64,000 nt of DNA from assembly GCA_001552515.1 (NCBI GenBank), contig BCRI01000008.1, positions 1 to 64,000 of the forward strand, read 5' to 3'. Origin of the DNA: Sphaerimonospora mesophila NBRC 14179 = JCM 3151 (GTDB taxonomy: Bacteria; Actinomycetota; Actinomycetes; Streptosporangiales; Streptosporangiaceae). The notes beneath the pieces are model-generated. The model made no database searches and was not told the DNA's origin. It was given only the letters and a program-made list of their open reading frames with translations. A program made the position numbers and the translations under genes. Below, piece after piece: positions 32,558-41,781 of the stretch. Positions within the stretch are counted from its first letter, which is position 1. The number at the start of each line of letters is the position of its first letter.

Positions 32558-34075
32558 TCAGGGGTGGCCCGCAGAAACAAGGGCATCGATGGCCTCCTCC
32601 AGCGCCGCCTCGGCACGGGCCACCTGCCGCTGAAACTCTTCGACCCGGTGTCGGTCGGTGGCCAGTCGCCGGGTGAACAGGACGGACTCCCGCTGGACCG
32701 CGTCGGGTGCCGGGCCACCGTAGATGGTTCGTCTGACAACGAAGGCATACGGATCCATGGCCTCGGTGAACTGCTGTTCGGTCAGGCCGCTTCCCCGCCC
32801 GATGACCTGTCCTGCCGCCTCGTCGAGCAGGTCCCGGGTCGCCGCTGACGGGTCGACGCCGCGCTCGATGGCGAGCCGTACGAAGACGCCGACGACCTGG
32901 TGGGCATGACGCCAGTCGAGCTCGGTGTGCCTGACCAGCGCGGTGGCGACATCGGTCACCTGTGCCCAGTGGGCGCCCGCCTGTCCGGCCATCCGGTCCC
33001 GGTCGACGCGCAGGTCGGTGAGGATCCCGGCGGCGTCCCGCAGTTTGCCGGTGATCGCCGCCGACATCGACCACAGCGCCTGCTGTGAGTAGCGTCGTTC
33101 CAGGATGGGGAAGCCGGTCGGCCCGCGCTCGGCGGTGATCACGCCCACCAGCGCGGCGAGTGCCTGGGTGGCCACCGACTTGATGTCCTCCAGGGCGTCC
33201 GGGTTCTTCTTCTGGGGCATGATGCTGCTCGTGCCGCAGTACCGATCGGGCAGTTCGATGTACGCGAACTCGGAGGTCGACCAGAGGTAGAGGTCGTCGG
33301 CCAGCCGGGCCAGCGTGGCGCCGGTGGTGGCGAGCAGCGCCGCCGCCTCCATCTCCAGGTCATGGCTGAGGATCGCGTCCATGGTGTGCGGCAGCGGGGC
33401 GTCGAACCCGAGCAGGTCGGCGATCCGGTGCCGGTCGATCGGCAGGTCGCTGCCGGTCAGGATGGCCGCGCCGGCGGGTGAGACGTTGAGCCGGCCGTGG
33501 AAGCCGAGGAACCGCTCGGTGTCGCGCGCGAAGGCCTGCTCGAACATGGTGGCCCAGTGCGCGAAGGTGGTCGGCTGGGCGTGCTGGCCGTGCGTGTAAC
33601 CAGGCATGATCGTCTCACGGTGCGCCTCGGCCAGATCAAGGAGTGCGGCCCGTACGTCCGCCAGGGCCGGCAGCAGGGCGTGCAGGTGCCGGCGGATCGT
33701 CATCCTCCGGGCCACCTCGATCAGATCTCCGGAGCTGCGCCCGAGATGGATCCTCCCGCCGGTCTCGGCGCCGAGCACGGAGATCAGATACTGTTCGCCG
33801 GAGTGCATCCCGCCTCCGGCCTCGATCCGGGCCTCCGCGACGCCACGGGCCTCCATATCGCACAGCGCGTTGAGGATGTCCCGGCCGTCGGCGGGGTCGA
33901 GCAGGCCCTGCTCGGTCAGCATCACCGCGTGCGCCTTGTCGAAGGCGTGGATCGCGGGCAACGAATCGCCGAGCAGTTCCGTACGGTGGCTGCGCAGGTG
34001 CGGCAGTTGCTCCTCGGTCAGCCTGATGCCGGTGGCCCGGAAGCCCTGGGAGGCGTGGCTCGGGTCGGCGCTCAT
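32558..34075 (-). CDS. Argininosuccinate-lyase-like enzyme
   Basis: A 505-residue member of the argininosuccinate lyase branch of the aspartase/fumarase superfamily. Features: MHSGEQYLISVLGAETGG, the catalytic-His segment MPGYTHGQHAQPTTFAHW, and the signature loop GTSSIMPQKKNPDALE (Ser283/Ser284). It would cleave a C-N bond of an N-substituted aspartate, releasing fumarate. Because it is linked to an arginase-like gene, an ABC transporter and a PucR regulator rather than to arginine synthesis genes, a catabolic substrate is likelier, for example an N-succinyl or guanidino conjugate; that is inference. The start is in a 4-base overlap with the arginase stop. Confidence 0.85.
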   Translation of the reverse strand: MSADPSHASQGFRATGIRLTEEQLPHLRSHRTELLGDSLPAIHAFDKAHAVMLTEQGLLDPADGRDILNALCDMEARGVAEARIEAGGGMHSGEQYLISVLGAETGGRIHLGRSSGDLIEVARRMTIRRHLHALLPALADVRAALLDLAEAHRETIMPGYTHGQHAQPTTFAHWATMFEQAFARDTERFLGFHGRLNVSPAGAAILTGSDLPIDRHRIADLLGFDAPLPHTMDAILSHDLEMEAAALLATTGATLARLADDLYLWSTSEFAYIELPDRYCGTSSIMPQKKNPDALEDIKSVATQALAALVGVITAERGPTGFPILERRYSQQALWSMSAAITGKLRDAAGILTDLRVDRDRMAGQAGAHWAQVTDVATALVRHTELDWRHAHQVVGVFVRLAIERGVDPSAATRDLLDEAAGQVIGRGSGLTEQQFTEAMDPYAFVVRRTIYGGPAPDAVQRESVLFTRRLATDRHRVEEFQRQVARAEAALEEAIDALVSAGHP

Positions 34076-34974
34076 CGACGCGTCGCCCCCGAACCTGAGA
34101 CGGCGAAGTGGAACAGCAGGTACGCGGTGAGTGTCGCGGTCGTCGACACGGTGCGGTCGGTCATCGGGTTGACCTCGGTGATGGCGAACGCGTCGCAGTG
34201 CGGCGCCAGCAGGCGGACCGCCTCCAGCGCTTCGCCCGAGGTGAGACCGCCTGGTTCGTGCGCGCCCGCCCCGGGAGCGAACGCGGGGTCGATCGCGTCG
34301 ATATCGAAGGACAGGAACAGGTGGTCCGCGCCGGAGACCCGATCGAGGATCTGCTCGACCGCGGCGACCGGACCGAGCGCCTGGAACTCCCGGGCGGTTA
34401 TGTGGGTCAGACCGGACTTTCGCTTGAACTCGGCCGAGGACGGGAAGTTGAAGTGCCGTACGGCGACCTGGATGCAGTCGTCGGCGTTGACGCGCTCCAG
34501 TTCCAGGCTGCGCCGCATGCCGCTGGACTGGCTGACCCGGCCCTGGTGGCGGTTGTGGTCGAGCAGGTCGAGGTGCGCGTCGAAGTGCACGATGCCCACC
34601 CGGCCGGGCAGCGCCCGGTGAACTCCCTGTGCACAGGGGAAGAGGACGGAGTCGTCGCCGCCGATGACGATCGGCGTACGGCCCTCTCGCAGCGAGTCGG
34701 CGACCGCGGTGGAGCAGGCGTCGATGGTGGCCAGGATGTCGTGCCCGATCACGTCGACGTCACCCCGGTCACGGAGCAGGTCGTCGCCGACCTCGTGCAC
34801 CGAGTCGCTCTCCAGGGAGTAGATGGCGCCGTTCTCGATGCGCTGGGTGATCCAACGCAACGCATCGCGGACCCGGGCGGGCGCGTACCGCGAACCCGGC
34901 CAGCCCAACGTCGAGCCCCCATCGAACGGGACCCCCCACACGTCGAACTTCCGCGCCTCGTGAGGACGTGGCAT
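34072..34974 (-). CDS. Arginase/agmatinase family ureohydrolase
   Basis: A 300-residue ureohydrolase-fold protein. The di-metal motifs are VIGGDDSVLF (normally GGDHS), VHFDAHLDLLD, and SFDIDAIDPAFAPG. In the first motif the metal-ligand His is Asp, so metal binding may differ. Family members hydrolyse guanidino or formimino groups, releasing urea or an amide. It is coupled by a 4-base overlap to the lyase gene. The substrate is not predictable from sequence; a guanidino compound imported by the adjacent transporter is likely. Confidence 0.85.
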   Translation of the reverse strand: MPRPHEARKFDVWGVPFDGGSTLGWPGSRYAPARVRDALRWITQRIENGAIYSLESDSVHEVGDDLLRDRGDVDVIGHDILATIDACSTAVADSLREGRTPIVIGGDDSVLFPCAQGVHRALPGRVGIVHFDAHLDLLDHNRHQGRVSQSSGMRRSLELERVNADDCIQVAVRHFNFPSSAEFKRKSGLTHITAREFQALGPVAAVEQILDRVSGADHLFLSFDIDAIDPAFAPGAGAHEPGGLTSGEALEAVRLLAPHCDAFAITEVNPMTDRTVSTTATLTAYLLFHFAVSGSGATRR

Positions 34975-35015
34975 TCCTGACCTTTCGCTAGGCCTAAAGG
35001 CGTCTGGTGTGTGGT

Positions 35016-35786
35016 TCAGCCGAGAACGCGGGAGAGGAACTCCCGGGTCCTCGGATGCTGCGGTGTGCTGAGTACTTCGGCCGGTGGCCCGCTCTCGACG
35101 ACGACGCCCCCGTCCATGAAGACGAGCGTGTCGCCGACCTCTCGGGCGAAGCCGACCTCATGGGTGACGACGACCATGGTCATGCCCTCGGCGGCCAGGG
35201 CCTTCATCACGTCGAGCACCTCGCCGACCAGCTCGGGGTCGAGCGCGGATGTGGGCTCGTCGAAGAGCATCAGATGGGGCTGCATCGCCAGTGCTCGGGC
35301 GATCGCGACCCGCTGCTGCTGCCCGCCGCTGAGCTGGGCCGGGTAGGCGTCGTACTTGTCGCTCAGCCCGACCCGGTCGAGCAGCGAGCGGGCCGCGGCG
35401 AGGGCGTCGGCACGATTGTGCCCCAGCGCGCGCAGCGGCCCCTCGACCACGTTGCCGAGCGCGGTCATGTGCGGAAAGAGGTTGAACCGCTGGAAAACCA
35501 TGCCGATGCCGCGGCGCTGGCGCGTGATCTCCCGCTCGGTGAGCTCGCGTAGCCGGCCGCGGTGCAGCCGGTAGCCGACCAGTTCGTCGCGCACCCACAG
35601 CTCGCCGTCGTCGACGCGTTCGAGCTGGTTGATGCAGCGCAGGAACGTGCTTTTTCCGGAGCCGGACGGCCCCATCAGGCATAGCACCTCCCCGGCGTGC
35701 ACCTCCAGCGACACACCACGCAGCACGTGCACCGGCCCGAACGACTTGTGCACCTCGATGGCCCGGACGACGGTTGTCCTGTTCAC
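35016..35786 (-). CDS. Polar amino-acid ABC transporter ATP-binding protein
   Basis: A 256-residue ATPase of the GlnQ/HisP class. Walker A is GPSGSGKST, the Q-loop is [11 protein letters not shown], the signature is [15 protein letters not shown], Walker B is [12 protein letters not shown], and the H-loop is VTHE. It energises the permease encoded immediately upstream (ATGA-type overlap) with a separately encoded binding protein (38598). Cargo is probably a polar or basic amino-acid-like compound. Confidence 0.95.
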   Translation of the reverse strand: MNRTTVVRAIEVHKSFGPVHVLRGVSLEVHAGEVLCLMGPSGSGKSTFLRCINQLERVDDGELWVRDELVGYRLHRGRLRELTEREITRQRRGIGMVFQRFNLFPHMTALGNVVEGPLRALGHNRADALAAARSLLDRVGLSDKYDAYPAQLSGGQQQRVAIARALAMQPHLMLFDEPTSALDPELVGEVLDVMKALAAEGMTMVVVTHEVGFAREVGDTLVFMDGGVVVESGPPAEVLSTPQHPRTREFLSRVLG

Positions 35787-36697
35787 GCCGCGTCTCCCTT
35801 ACCAGAGCGTCCGAGGGAACGACCGGTACGTTTCACCGAGTGCTGGAAGCCGCGACCGACGCGCCGCTCCACGAAGTGCTGGACCACGCTGAGCACCGAA
35901 ACGACGGCCAGGTACCAGATCGCCGCGACGATGAGCAGCTCGATGACCCGGTTGTTGGCGTAGTAGATGAACTCGGCGCTCTCGAGGATCTCTCCGTACG
36001 AGATCACCGCTGCCAGCGAGGACATCTTCAGCGTGCTGATGAACTCGTTGCCCAGTGGGGGCAGGATGACCCGCATGGCCTGCGGCAGCACCACCCGGCG
36101 GCGGATCTGTCCCGGGGTCAGGCTGATCGCCTGGGCGGCCTCGATCTGCCCGCGATCGACCGAGAGGATGCCGGCGCGGACGAGTTCGGCGGTGTAGGCG
36201 CTCATGTTGATGCCGAGACCGAGCAGCGCGGCCATGAACGGTGTCATCACGTCGATCGTGCGTGTCTGGAAGTCGCCGAACCCGATGGTCGGGAAGACCA
36301 GCGCCAGGTTGTACCAGATGAGCAGCTGGAGCAGGACGGGGACGCCGCGGAACAGCCAGATGTAGCCGAAGGCGACGGTACTCGTCACCGGGTTGGCCGA
36401 CATCCGCATCAAGGCCACCACCACGCCGAGGACGATGGCGAGAGCCATCGAGCACAGCGTGATCATCACGGTGTTGCCCAAACCGTGGAGGATCGCTCCG
36501 GCCGTGAGGTAGTGGCCGACGACCGACCATTCGATGCCGCCCCGGGCGAATGCCATACCCAGTAGGGCGATCAGGGTGAGCACCACCGCCGCTGAGATCC
36601 AGCGGCCATAGTGCCGAAGCGGCATGCGTTCGAGTCCGGCAAGTTGCCCTGGACCGGGTGCCGGCGCAGCAGCGGTGGCCCGCTCTGTGCTCGTCAT
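35783..36697 (-). CDS. Polar amino-acid ABC transporter permease
   Basis: A 304-residue inner-membrane permease of the HisM/GlnP class with about six membrane segments ([49 protein letters not shown]). The EAA-loop is [21 protein letters not shown] single-gene permease implies a homodimer. The ATG at 36697 follows GGGAGA; a longer frame upstream lacks a ribosome-binding site. It lies downstream of pucR in the same direction. Confidence 0.92.
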   Translation of the reverse strand: MTSTERATAAAPAPGPGQLAGLERMPLRHYGRWISAAVVLTLIALLGMAFARGGIEWSVVGHYLTAGAILHGLGNTVMITLCSMALAIVLGVVVALMRMSANPVTSTVAFGYIWLFRGVPVLLQLLIWYNLALVFPTIGFGDFQTRTIDVMTPFMAALLGLGINMSAYTAELVRAGILSVDRGQIEAAQAISLTPGQIRRRVVLPQAMRVILPPLGNEFISTLKMSSLAAVISYGEILESAEFIYYANNRVIELLIVAAIWYLAVVSVLSVVQHFVERRVGRGFQHSVKRTGRSLGRSGKGDAA

Positions 36698-36726
36698 CGC
36701 TGTCTCCCGTCTGCGTTGGGCTGAGT

Positions 36727-36743
36727 CTTGCCGCTGCGGCAAG
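36727..36743. promoter_or_regulatory. CTTGCCG-CTG-CGGCAAG inverted repeat upstream of the permease
   Basis: A perfect 7-base-arm inverted repeat in the gap between pucR and the permease gene. It may be the operator of the transporter operon (PucR or another factor) or a short terminator of pucR. Confidence 0.45.
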
Positions 36744-36787
36744 AAGTGCGATACCTGACAGAAGGTCGAATTATGTGGCCCGGGGCA

Positions 36788-38404
36788 CTACTGGTTGTCC
36801 AGTGCCTGGATGACCTCGGCGTCGCCGGGGATGGCTTCGGGGGCCGCTGCGACATCGCCCGCGACGTCCTCCCCCGGCTCTGCCGCGCCGTCGGCGAGAA
36901 GCGCGAGCCACAGCTCCATCCGGACATACGCGGAGTCGAGGTTGCGGCCGGTGATCCGCTCGATCCTGTCCATCCGGGCGCGCAGCGTGTGCCGATGCAC
37001 GCCCAGCTCGGCGGCGGTCTCGTTCCAGTGGCCGTTGTGCGCGAGGAACGCGCGCAGGGTGGCCTTCAGCGTTCCCTCACGTCCTCGGTCGTGCTGCTGG
37101 AGCTGCCCCAGGACCCGGCGAACGAAGCTCGCCAGAGCCTGCGGCGACTGGGCCCGCAACAGCATCTGTAATGTCTCCAGGTCGTCGAAGCGGGTCACCG
37201 CCCGCCGCTCCACCTGGCCGACCTCGGCCGCGTGGGCGGCGGCACGGTATGACTGCCCGATGCCTTCGGTAGAGACCACGTCGCCGAGCCCGAGCACCGC
37301 TGCCGGACGCACCGACGCCAGCCGGGACAGTGTCGCGCCGGTCTGCTCGGAGCCGTCGGTGAGCACCACCACTCGGATGTTCCGCCCGGCCGTCTGGGTG
37401 ACGACGGCACCGGAGAGGTCGGCCTCGCTCATCAGCTCGGTGACCTGTTCGTAGAGCAGACTGCCGTGGCCGGCGTCGCACAGATAGACGGCGGCCCGCA
37501 GCGCACCGGGGTCCAGGCCCCAGCCGACGACATGTTGCCGCGCGACCTGAAGCTCGACCGCGCCGTGCAGCAGATGGGCCAGGGTGTCGGCGCGGAGCCG
37601 GCGCAGTTGACGGCCGGCCGCGTGCGAACGCTCCATCTCCAGCGACAGCAGGGCCACCCCGCCCGCCAGGACCATCCGGCTGTAGTCGTCGGCCCCGCCC
37701 GGCATGGCGGTGACGAGGAATCCACGCATCCGGCCCCGGGCCTCCAGGGGGTGGATCACGATCGACTCGTGCAGGCCGATCACCGAACTGCTGGACCGGA
37801 TGCCCCGCTCCCGGGTGCGCATGATGTCCGGCAGCAGGGTCGGCAGCCGTTCGGCCGCCTCCGGCGGCCATGCCCGTACGACTGCCGCCGAGGTGTCGGT
37901 GAGTATCGCCCACCCGCCCAGCGTGTTGGCGATCGCCGTGATGATGCCGCCTCGGCCGGACTCCAGCGCGGCGGCCGTGAGCGCCTGCTGGGCGTCGAAC
38001 GCTCGCGCGATGGTGTCCCGTCTCTCGGCGGCGAGCAGGTTGGACACTCCCTCCGAGATGGCCACGTAGGGAGCGTCGACCGGAATCTCCAGCACGGGAA
38101 GGCCGCGCTCGTCGGCGGCCACGAGCAGCGTCTCGGGCACCTCCGGGTGGCCCAGTCCGACACCGAATCCGAGGCCGGCCAGCCCCGCGTCGGCGAGTCG
38201 GTGCAGGTATGGCCCGAACTGTTTCGGATCTTCGATTTGGAGGCCGGTGGTGAGCAGCAGTTCCCCGCCGCGCAGCCAGGGTGTCGGGTCGACGGTCTCG
38301 CTGACGTGCACCCATCGGACCTCGTTGCCGAGTGCGGCCGCTCCGGCCACGACGCGCAGGTTCAGGTCGGGCAGCGCGAGAACCTGTTCGATTGTGACTC
38401 CCAC
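36788..38404 (-). CDS. PucR family transcriptional regulator
   Basis: A 538-residue regulator. The N-terminal PucR domain spans about 1-130 (MGVTIEQVLALPDLNLRVVA; LLTTGLQIEDPKQFGPYLHR), a GGDEF-like middle region follows, and the C-terminal PucR helix-turn-helix is at about 465-510 (NETAAELGVHRHTLRARMDR). PucR-family proteins regulate purine, amino-acid or amine catabolism in response to a ligand. It is divergent from the solute-binding protein gene and upstream of the permease/ATPase/arginase/lyase genes, so it is the likely regulator of the 32.5-42.8 kb locus. Confidence 0.92.
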   Translation of the reverse strand: MGVTIEQVLALPDLNLRVVAGAAALGNEVRWVHVSETVDPTPWLRGGELLLTTGLQIEDPKQFGPYLHRLADAGLAGLGFGVGLGHPEVPETLLVAADERGLPVLEIPVDAPYVAISEGVSNLLAAERRDTIARAFDAQQALTAAALESGRGGIITAIANTLGGWAILTDTSAAVVRAWPPEAAERLPTLLPDIMRTRERGIRSSSSVIGLHESIVIHPLEARGRMRGFLVTAMPGGADDYSRMVLAGGVALLSLEMERSHAAGRQLRRLRADTLAHLLHGAVELQVARQHVVGWGLDPGALRAAVYLCDAGHGSLLYEQVTELMSEADLSGAVVTQTAGRNIRVVVLTDGSEQTGATLSRLASVRPAAVLGLGDVVSTEGIGQSYRAAAHAAEVGQVERRAVTRFDDLETLQMLLRAQSPQALASFVRRVLGQLQQHDRGREGTLKATLRAFLAHNGHWNETAAELGVHRHTLRARMDRIERITGRNLDSAYVRMELWLALLADGAAEPGEDVAGDVAAAPEAIPGDAEVIQALDNQ

Positions 38405-38597
38405 CGGATATCCCGCCTCTCAGGTCTTGGTCATCGCCGGATCGGAGCGACCTGGACCTGAAGTACAGTCCATCGGGGACATCCTGGACAAGAGGTCCCC
38501 TTCCTACGGCTCGGCGTCGCTTGAAAACTGGGGCGAAGTTCGCCGGCGGCCATGCGGGGTCCGCGGTGCGGCCCACCGAGAACCCGGAGGAGACAGA

Positions 38598-39512
38598 GTG
38601 AGAAAGTCAGCCATGTGGGTGAGTACGGCGGTCGTCGCCGCGCTGCTCGCCGGTTGTGGTGGCAACGCTGATGAGCCGGCCGCACCCTCGTCCTCGAACA
38701 GTTCGTCCTCGGACAACCCGCTCAACGCGATGCTGCCGGACGCCATCCGCAAGTCCGGCCGGCTCAACGTGGGAAACAGTCCGGTCTATCCGCCGATGTC
38801 CTATCTTCCGGAGGGGACGGAGGACAGGGAGAAGCGGCAGGGCTTCGACGTTGATCTGGCCCGGGCCATCGGCGACAAGCTCGGCGTGGAGGTCACATTC
38901 GTGACCCAGGAGTATGAGCAGTACATTCCCTCGCTCGCGACCGGAAGGCTCGACATGGTCCATTCGGCCATGCAGGATCTGGAGACGCGCCGGGAGACGG
39001 TGGACTTCATCGACTACTACACGACAGGTCCGCAGCTGTTCAGCCTGGCGGACAAGGCCGACCGGTTCCCCACGGAGGCCGACGTGTGCGGGCAGAAGGT
39101 GGCGGTTGACAGCGGTGACACCGGATACCGCAACGCCCTCACCGAGTTCAGCAAGAACGTCTGCGCGACGGCCGGAAAGCCGGCGGTCGAGGAAGTGACC
39201 ACCAACGGCACGGCCGACGCACTCCTGCAGCTCGAGCAGGGACGCGCCGACGTGAGCATCAGGGGCGCGGAGTCCATCCGGTACGTCGTCAACGAGCAGT
39301 CACCCGGAAAGTACGCGCTGATCGGCAAGCCGATCGCGGAGATCCCGGTCGGCATCGCCGTCAGCAAGAACCAGAACCAGCTCCGGGACGCGGTGGCGGC
39401 GGCACTGAAGGCGCTCATGGAGGACGGCGGCTACGCCAAGATCGGTGAGAAGTGGGGACTGCAGGACATCCTGCGTCCCGCCGTGACGATCAACGGGCAG
39501 CCCGCGAGCTGA
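38598..39512 (+). CDS. ABC transporter substrate-binding lipoprotein
   Basis: A 304-residue extracytoplasmic binding protein. The signal peptide ends in lipobox LAGC with Cys20 as the lipid anchor; a Ser-rich spacer follows, then a SBP_bac_3 domain (VGNSPVYPPMSYLPEGTED, GFDVDLARAIGDKLGVEV, RETVDFIDYYTTGPQLFS). The start is GTG at 38598 behind GGAGG. It supplies ligand to the permease-ATPase pair on the other strand. The SBP_bac_3 class favours polar amino acids or related compounds. Confidence 0.92.
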   Translation: MRKSAMWVSTAVVAALLAGCGGNADEPAAPSSSNSSSSDNPLNAMLPDAIRKSGRLNVGNSPVYPPMSYLPEGTEDREKRQGFDVDLARAIGDKLGVEVTFVTQEYEQYIPSLATGRLDMVHSAMQDLETRRETVDFIDYYTTGPQLFSLADKADRFPTEADVCGQKVAVDSGDTGYRNALTEFSKNVCATAGKPAVEEVTTNGTADALLQLEQGRADVSIRGAESIRYVVNEQSPGKYALIGKPIAEIPVGIAVSKNQNQLRDAVAAALKALMEDGGYAKIGEKWGLQDILRPAVTINGQPAS

Positions 39513-39514
39513 CC

Positions 39515-40738
39515 ATGACCCTCACCATCCTGCATGGCGGCACCACGCTCACCCCGGAGCCCGCAGGCACCGCCGACGTTGTGATCGGTGGGCGCGACAT
39601 CCTGGCCGTCGTGCCGATGGATGAGAATCGGGCCGGCATGCCCGAGAGCCCGGTGGCGCTTCCCACCGCACCGCCGGGCACGGTCGTCCACGACTGCGCG
39701 GGGCTGATCGTGGCGCCGGGGATCGTCGACGGGCACCTGCACATCCTCGGCGGCGGCGGTGGTTCCGGATACCACAGCAGGATTCCGGAGCTGCCCGCTG
39801 ACGCTATCGTCGAGGCCGGTACGACCACCTGTGTCGGAATGCCCGGCGTCGACCCGATCAGCAAGAGCCCGGAAGCGCTGCTCGCTCGGGCATACGCGCT
39901 TCCGGCCATCGGCCCGCGCGCCTGGGCGATGGCCGGTGGTTTTCACTGGCCACCGCCGACCGTGACCGGGGCTCTGGTACGCGACCTGTACCTGCTGCCG
40001 CACCTCCTGGGAGTCAAGGTCGCCCTGTACGAGCACAAGGCGACCTGCCCCGACCTCGCCGAGCTGACCCGTCTGCTCCGGGAACTGGAATGGGCGGCCG
40101 GCGCCACCGGGAAGGCATGTCTGCTCCACGTGCACCTCGGCACGGCTGTCGGGGACCCGGATCTGCTGGTACGGGCGCTGGACGGATCCGGCGCCGATCC
40201 GCGACGGCTCCAGGTGACCCACGCCAACTACAGCCCCGCCACGCTCGACGTGGCCGTCCGGCTCGGCGCCGCCGGATCCTGGGTCGACGTCAACCCGCTG
40301 ATCAACCCTGCCCGCATCACCGGTGCCGTGGCACCGACCACGGCGGTGGCCGAGTCGCTCGCCCGGGGAGTGCCGGCCGACCGGATCACGCTCAGCAGTG
40401 ACGGCAACGCATCGGTGCCGCGTACGCTGCCCGACGGCTCGCTGGAACGCTTCGCCTACCGGACGGAGTTGCTGCCGACCGTACGGTCCTTGACGGAGGA
40501 GGGCATCCTCGACCTGCCCGACGCACTTGCCCTCGTGACCCGCAACCCGGCCGCCGCCCTGGGACTCGACGGGGCCGGAATGCTGCGGCCCGGCGTGCCG
40601 GCGGACGTCGCCGTGCTCGACATGGATCTGCGGGTCCGCCGCGTGTTCCGGGACGGTGTGGAGGTCGTCCGGGACGGACGCGCGACCACACCCACTCCAT
40701 TCCGCCCCGAATCTCCGTCCGCCGCTGGAGAACGCTGA
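39515..40738 (+). CDS. Isoaspartyl-dipeptidase-like amidohydrolase
   Basis: A 407-residue amidohydrolase resembling beta-aspartyl dipeptidase (IadA). Features: VAPGIVDGHLHILGGGGGSG (metal HxH), TTCVGMPGVDPISKSPE, GVKVALYEHKATCPDL (the bridging-ligand region), LLHVHLGTAVGDPDLL, and LSSDGNASVPRTLPDG with the catalytic Asp. IadA hydrolyses isoaspartyl (beta-linked aspartyl) dipeptides; a beta-aspartyl conjugate fits the neighbouring argininosuccinate-lyase-like and transport genes. It starts 2 bases after the binding-protein stop and overlaps the oxidoreductase start by one base. Confidence 0.83.
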   Translation: MTLTILHGGTTLTPEPAGTADVVIGGRDILAVVPMDENRAGMPESPVALPTAPPGTVVHDCAGLIVAPGIVDGHLHILGGGGGSGYHSRIPELPADAIVEAGTTTCVGMPGVDPISKSPEALLARAYALPAIGPRAWAMAGGFHWPPPTVTGALVRDLYLLPHLLGVKVALYEHKATCPDLAELTRLLRELEWAAGATGKACLLHVHLGTAVGDPDLLVRALDGSGADPRRLQVTHANYSPATLDVAVRLGAAGSWVDVNPLINPARITGAVAPTTAVAESLARGVPADRITLSSDGNASVPRTLPDGSLERFAYRTELLPTVRSLTEEGILDLPDALALVTRNPAAALGLDGAGMLRPGVPADVAVLDMDLRVRRVFRDGVEVVRDGRATTPTPFRPESPSAAGER

Positions 40739-41781
40739 TGCGTCAGGTCCTGTTCACCTCTCCGGCAGGCGACGCGGCAAGCAGATCGCCGGCAGGTCCG
40801 CCGACGCCGGTCTGGGTGGACGCCCCCACCCCGACACCCGGCGCGGGTCAGGTGCTGATCGAGGTATCCGCTTCCGGACTCAACCGTGCCGACCTGCTAC
40901 AACGCGACGCCGATTATCAGCCGCCCGCAGGCGAGTCCGCGGTGCCGGGGCTGGAATGCGCCGGCCGGATCGCCGCGCTCGGTCCCGGCGTCACCGGCTG
41001 GCAGGTCGGCGACCCGGTGTGTGCGCTGCTCGGCAGCGGCGGCTACGCGTCGCACGTGCTCGTGGCGCAGGACCTCCTGCTGCCGGTGCCCGAGGGATGG
41101 AGCCCGGCCGAGGCCGCGGCGCTCCCCGAGGCGCTGGCCACAGCGTGGTGGAACCTGCGGTCACGCGCCGGCCTCCGTCCCGGCGACCGAGTGCTGGTGC
41201 ACGCGGCGAACTCCGGCGTCGGCACCACGGCCGTACAGTTGGCACGGTCGCTCGGAGCCACCGTCGCGGGCACCGTGCGAACTCCTGCTCTGGCCGAACG
41301 CGTGCGTGCCCTCGGTGCGGACCCCGTCGCCGTCTCCACCTCGCCTGACGCCGGGGAGATCCTGCGCAGGCAGGTGCCGGACGGCTTCGACATCGTGCTC
41401 GACCTCGTCGGCGCGGCCGTCGCCGGACTCACGCTCGCCGGCCTTCGAACGGGCGGGCGTTGGCTGTGCGTGGGCGTCCTGGGCGGCGAGGAGGTCCCGC
41501 TCAGCCTGCGTGCCGTGATCCGGCGCCGACTCGTCATCACCGGCGGCTCACTGCGCAGCCTGCCCGCAGCGGAGAAGGCCGCCATCATCGCCGAGCTGCG
41601 ACAGGCCGGCCCATGGGCGGGGCCGGACGGCGTCCGGCCGGTGATCGCCGCTACCTATCCGGCGGCCGATGTCGCGGTCGCGCTGGACCGCCTCGAACAC
41701 GGCGGTTTGCTCGGCAAGATCGTTCTCGACGTCTCGGCCCACCATGGCGAACCTGCCACCGACCTCACGGAGCCGCTGTGA
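40738..41781 (+). CDS. Zinc-free MDR / NAD(P)H:quinone oxidoreductase
   Basis: A 347-residue medium-chain dehydrogenase/reductase of the quinone-oxidoreductase (PIG3-like) group. Features: GLNRADLLQRDADYQPPAGE, the GLECAGRIAALGPGV segment, and the cofactor loop VLVHAANSGVGTTAVQLARS (GxGxxA-type). It uses NADPH to reduce a quinone or enone. No zinc-ligand pattern is seen. It is part of the plus-strand operon with one-base overlap upstream and a GTGA overlap downstream. Confidence 0.88.
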   Translation: MRQVLFTSPAGDAASRSPAGPPTPVWVDAPTPTPGAGQVLIEVSASGLNRADLLQRDADYQPPAGESAVPGLECAGRIAALGPGVTGWQVGDPVCALLGSGGYASHVLVAQDLLLPVPEGWSPAEAAALPEALATAWWNLRSRAGLRPGDRVLVHAANSGVGTTAVQLARSLGATVAGTVRTPALAERVRALGADPVAVSTSPDAGEILRRQVPDGFDIVLDLVGAAVAGLTLAGLRTGGRWLCVGVLGGEEVPLSLRAVIRRRLVITGGSLRSLPAAEKAAIIAELRQAGPWAGPDGVRPVIAATYPAADVAVALDRLEHGGLLGKIVLDVSAHHGEPATDLTEPL

